Shown here in pieces: positions 13,307-15,904 of a stretch of 15,904 nt of DNA; the first letter of the stretch is position 1; the number at the start of each line of letters is the position of its first letter. The position numbers and the translations under genes are program-made. The DNA lies in the NCBI GenBank assembly GCA_900554565.1, contig USHX01000028.1, positions 1-15,904 on the forward strand. The letters are read 5' to 3'. Source of the stretch: an uncultured Clostridium sp. (GTDB lineage: Bacteria > Bacillota > Clostridia > TANB77 > CAG-508). The notes below the pieces were generated by a model. That model was not told the DNA's origin. It did not search any database and saw nothing but the letters and a program-made list of their open reading frames with translations.

Positions 13307-15056
13307 AGTTTTCTCCTATCATATTATTGCAAATGCTAATTAATTTGTTATAATTTTCATTTCTATTTATAAGATTTATTTGTTTTCCCATTACAATTTT
13401 TCCCTTATCTAGAAAGAACACCATTGAATCATTGGGAATTTTATCTAATTCTTGTGTAATATATATAGTTATTTTTTGTTTATTGAATTGCTTTAAATTA
13501 TTAACAATTTTTTCTTTTGTTATATTATCAATTTTGCTTAAAACATCATCAAAAATAATTATTGGATTATTTTGAATCAATGTTCTTGCTATAGAAATTC
13601 TTTGTTTCTGACCACCACTTAATTTGGTTCCTCTATCTCCAAGTAGTTCGTTATATTTATCAGGAAATTTTTCTATTTCTTCGTGTATTTGACAAAGTTT
13701 AGCAATCTCTTCTACATCATTTAAATCAAATTCATCAAACATATCTATATTATTTTTTACAGTATCTGATATAATATATGGTTCTTGAAATACTACTCCA
13801 ATGCATTTTCTGAGTGTCTTTTTATTAAGAGTTTGTATATCTATTCCTCCTAGTAAAATAGTACCTTCGTAGGGAATAAAACCAAGCAATACCTTTATTA
13901 TCATAGATTTCCCTGCACCATTATTTCCAACTAAAAAAATGGTTTGTCCCTTGGAAATTTTAAATGATATATTAGATACAATTTCGGTTTTATTTATTTT
14001 TATTGTAACATTTATAAATTCTAAGCTTATTTCATTAAGAGTTATTTTCTTTTGCTCCTTTGATTCTTCATATAGTTTCAAAAAATTATTAATTCTATTA
14101 GTTGGTACTAAAAATTCATTTATTCCTTCTATTGCATACATAATTTGTACAATATAATTTAATAAATTAGTTGAATATGACATTAATACAACTAAAGCAC
14201 CAATATTCATCTTTCCATTTACTATTAATAAACCGCATATTAGAAATATTATAGGATTTTTCAATTTTCTAATTCCGGATGCTATTAATTCATAATAAAT
14301 CAAATAATCTATAAGCTTTTTATCATTCTTTCTATATTTTTCACTAATTTTATTAAAATTCTCTATTTCTTTCTCTTCTCTATTAAATATTTTTATCATT
14401 TTCGGATTATAAATTGCATTCATTGTTGTTGAAATTAATTTCTCATGAAATTCTATATTTTTATTCACAATTGGTTTTGTAAGTTTAAAATAGATTATTG
14501 ACATTATGGCTATTATAAAAACTATGCACATTATGCTTATACTTATTATAATATTTAAATTAGTTATTTCATAAATAGAAAAAATCAATGTAAATATTGA
14601 ATCTAATATCAAATTATATTTACTGCTTACAAATTCTATAAAACTATTTGAATCACTACCAATTCTTTGCAGAATTTGGGATTTTCCATATTTAATATAT
14701 TCTTTATATTCTAAATACGTAGCATGATTTAACAATTCACTTTTTAAATTTTTATTCATTGTTAATCTAAATTTTGTATTAAAAATGTTTTTGATATAGT
14801 TTGCAATACTTATTATTAATACTAATAATATCATGTATATTACTAATACAAATAATTTTCCTTCAGTACTATCAATAAAAAAACTTCTTTTTATATACGG
14901 TGGTAAATCCATTGTTTGCTTTATTACACCATCTATAATATATGAAATATATTTTGTTAAATGTATTGCAAAAAATGATGTTACAAGACTACAAATTAAT
15001 ATCCCAAACATGTATCTTTTAGCTCCATTTATTGCTGTATTTATTACTTTTTTCAT
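13299..15056 (-). CDS. ABC exporter half-transporter with degenerate ATPase motifs
   Basis: 585 aa. The transmembrane domain (about 1-320) is followed by a nucleotide-binding domain with Walker A GNNGAGKS (377-384), Q-loop Gln424 and a canonical signature LSGGQ (479-483). Walker B reads IIIFDD, so Asp504 replaces the catalytic Glu. The H-loop reads YITQE, with Gln535 in place of the switch His. These substitutions mark the non-catalytic half of heterodimeric exporters such as TM287/288 (family knowledge). The partner gene follows with an 8-bp overlap. AGGAGAG lies before the ATG at 15056. No convincing promoter is visible between the tRNA terminator and this start; low-level read-through or a promoter inside the HNH remnant are possible. 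Confidence 0.93.
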   Translation of the reverse strand: MKKVINTAINGAKRYMFGILICSLVTSFFAIHLTKYISYIIDGVIKQTMDLPPYIKRSFFIDSTEGKLFVLVIYMILLVLIISIANYIKNIFNTKFRLTMNKNLKSELLNHATYLEYKEYIKYGKSQILQRIGSDSNSFIEFVSSKYNLILDSIFTLIFSIYEITNLNIIISISIMCIVFIIAIMSIIYFKLTKPIVNKNIEFHEKLISTTMNAIYNPKMIKIFNREEKEIENFNKISEKYRKNDKKLIDYLIYYELIASGIRKLKNPIIFLICGLLIVNGKMNIGALVVLMSYSTNLLNYIVQIMYAIEGINEFLVPTNRINNFLKLYEESKEQKKITLNEISLEFINVTIKINKTEIVSNISFKISKGQTIFLVGNNGAGKSMIIKVLLGFIPYEGTILLGGIDIQTLNKKTLRKCIGVVFQEPYIISDTVKNNIDMFDEFDLNDVEEIAKLCQIHEEIEKFPDKYNELLGDRGTKLSGGQKQRISIARTLIQNNPIIIFDDVLSKIDNITKEKIVNNLKQFNKQKITIYITQELDKIPNDSMVFFLDKGKIVMGKQINLINRNENYNKLISICNNMIGENYD

Positions 15057-15069
15057 TACTTCTCTCCTA

Positions 15070-15162
15070 TCAATATTTATAGCCTAACTCGGAATGAATT
15101 TCTTTATGACAATTTGAACATAGTAGAATACATTTCATTGCTTCTTTTTTGTATTCTTTCCA
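15070..15162 (-). pseudogene. C-terminal remnant of an HNH-type zinc-binding protein
   Basis: The minus strand reads 30 codons, WKEYKKEAMKCILLCSN then CHKEIHSELGYKY, to a TGA at 15070-15072. The CxxCH...H pattern is the usual tail of small HNH endonuclease-like proteins. Directly upstream the same frame has TAG at 15163-15165 and again at 15169-15171, and then the tRNA terminator, so the first part of the gene is missing. An internal ATG (15136-15138) would give only 23 residues without a ribosome site. It is best read as a truncated gene at the end of an rRNA operon, a common site of insertion and loss. Confidence 0.65.
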
Positions 15163-15177
15163 CTAAATCTAGCGAAC

Positions 15178-15216
15178 AAAAAAAGATAATAAATAATTTT
15201 TTATTTACTATCTTTT
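15178..15216 (-). terminator. Intrinsic terminator of the rRNA-tRNA operon
   Basis: A 16-bp stem (arms 15181-15196 and 15201-15216, one G-U pair in minus-strand RNA) with a 4-nt loop is followed on the minus strand by an uninterrupted run of T. It starts 4 nt after the tRNA-Asn CCA end, so it terminates the 23S-5S-tRNA transcript. Confidence 0.9.
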
Positions 15217-15219
15217 ATC

Positions 15220-15295
15220 TGGCTCCTCATGTTGGACTCGAACCAACGACCTATCGGTTAACAGCCGAGCGCTCTACCAACTGAGCTAATGAGGA
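15220..15295 (-). tRNA. tRNA-Asn (anticodon GTT)
   Basis: This is a 76-nt cloverleaf including an encoded CCA (15220-15222). The acceptor stem TCCTCAT pairs perfectly with ATGAGGA; the discriminator is G, as expected for tRNA-Asn. The D arm contains AGCTCAGTTGGTAGAG, the anticodon loop is CTGTTAA with anticodon GTT, and the T arm has GGTTCGAGTCC. It follows 5S rRNA by 10 nt, as often seen in Clostridia. Confidence 0.97.
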
Positions 15296-15305
15296 ATATA
15301 TAAAA

Positions 15306-15422
15306 TCTGGCAATAACCTATCTTTCCAGCAGGGTAACCCGCAAGTATTTTCGGCACATTTAGGCTTGACTTCTGTGTTCGGAATGGGAACAGGTATTAC
15401 CCTAAGTGTCATCATCACCAGA
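15306..15422 (-). rRNA. rrf: 5S ribosomal RNA
   Basis: It is about 117 nt. The 5' end TCTGGTGA pairs with the 3' end TTGCCAGA to form helix I. The conserved internal stretches CCCATTCCGAACACAGAAG and the TGCCGAAAATACT region are present. It is located between 23S and tRNA-Asn in one operon. The 159-nt spacer to 23S (15423-15581) is A/T-rich and holds no gene that I can see. Confidence 0.97.
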
Positions 15423-15581
15423 AAATTAATTACTTATTCTTGGTACTTTTGTATTATATCCTAATTAATATAATTTTACAAGTACTTTTTAAAATTTTGT
15501 GTAACTTTTTTAAAAGCACACTCAAAAATACATAGATGAATTTAGGTTAGTTTTACGATTTCTTTCGATTATTTTAATTGT

Positions 15582-15904
<323 letters not shown>

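Overview
This AT-rich window fits an uncultured low-GC Bacillota, probably a gut-type Clostridia lineage. That placement is inferred from the class I heat-shock operon with CIRCE operators, the poly-T terminators and A/T-rich codon use, and from a pilin-like/FGE-fold surface protein of a type common in such genomes. Nearly all genes are on the minus strand; one small gene (9539-9970) is on the plus strand. Transcription therefore runs mostly from high to low coordinates.

From the right edge leftwards: the 3' end of a 23S rRNA gene (15582 to the edge), 5S rRNA (15306-15422), tRNA-Asn(GTT) with encoded CCA (15220-15295) and a strong intrinsic terminator close an rRNA operon. Next come a decayed C-terminal piece of an HNH-type zinc protein (15070-15162) and two overlapping ABC exporter genes (13299-15056 and 11645-13306). 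Their ATPase motifs suggest an asymmetric heterodimer with one degenerate ATP site. A CmpB/DUF1113-type membrane protein (10840-11532) and glutamate racemase murI (10068-10829) form the next operon, which ends at a perfect 23-bp inverted repeat shared with the convergent plus-strand gene.

The centre is the stress operon hrcA-grpE-dnaK-dnaJ (9290 down to 4552). Its promoter is embedded in two CIRCE-like operators, so HrcA should autorepress the chaperones. Two intercistronic regions, grpE-dnaK and dnaK-dnaJ, hold notable RNA structures. A small helical protein of unknown function is transcribed divergently from the same intergenic region.

Left of dnaJ, after a good terminator, a three-gene operon encodes a membrane-anchored HSL-type alpha/beta hydrolase, an HxxxD acyltransferase of the alcohol-acetyltransferase/condensation type, and a six-helix membrane protein (probably DUF6320-like). 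It looks like an uncharacterised ester or acyl-transfer module. The leftmost gene (265-1446) has a prepilin-type N terminus and an FGE/C-type-lectin-like C terminus. Its last ~40 codons are strikingly GC-rich and dominated by Ser/Asp/Arg/Tyr/Asn codons, as expected of a diversity-generating retroelement (DGR) variable region. No reverse transcriptase or template repeat is visible in the window, so this is the most interesting open question here.
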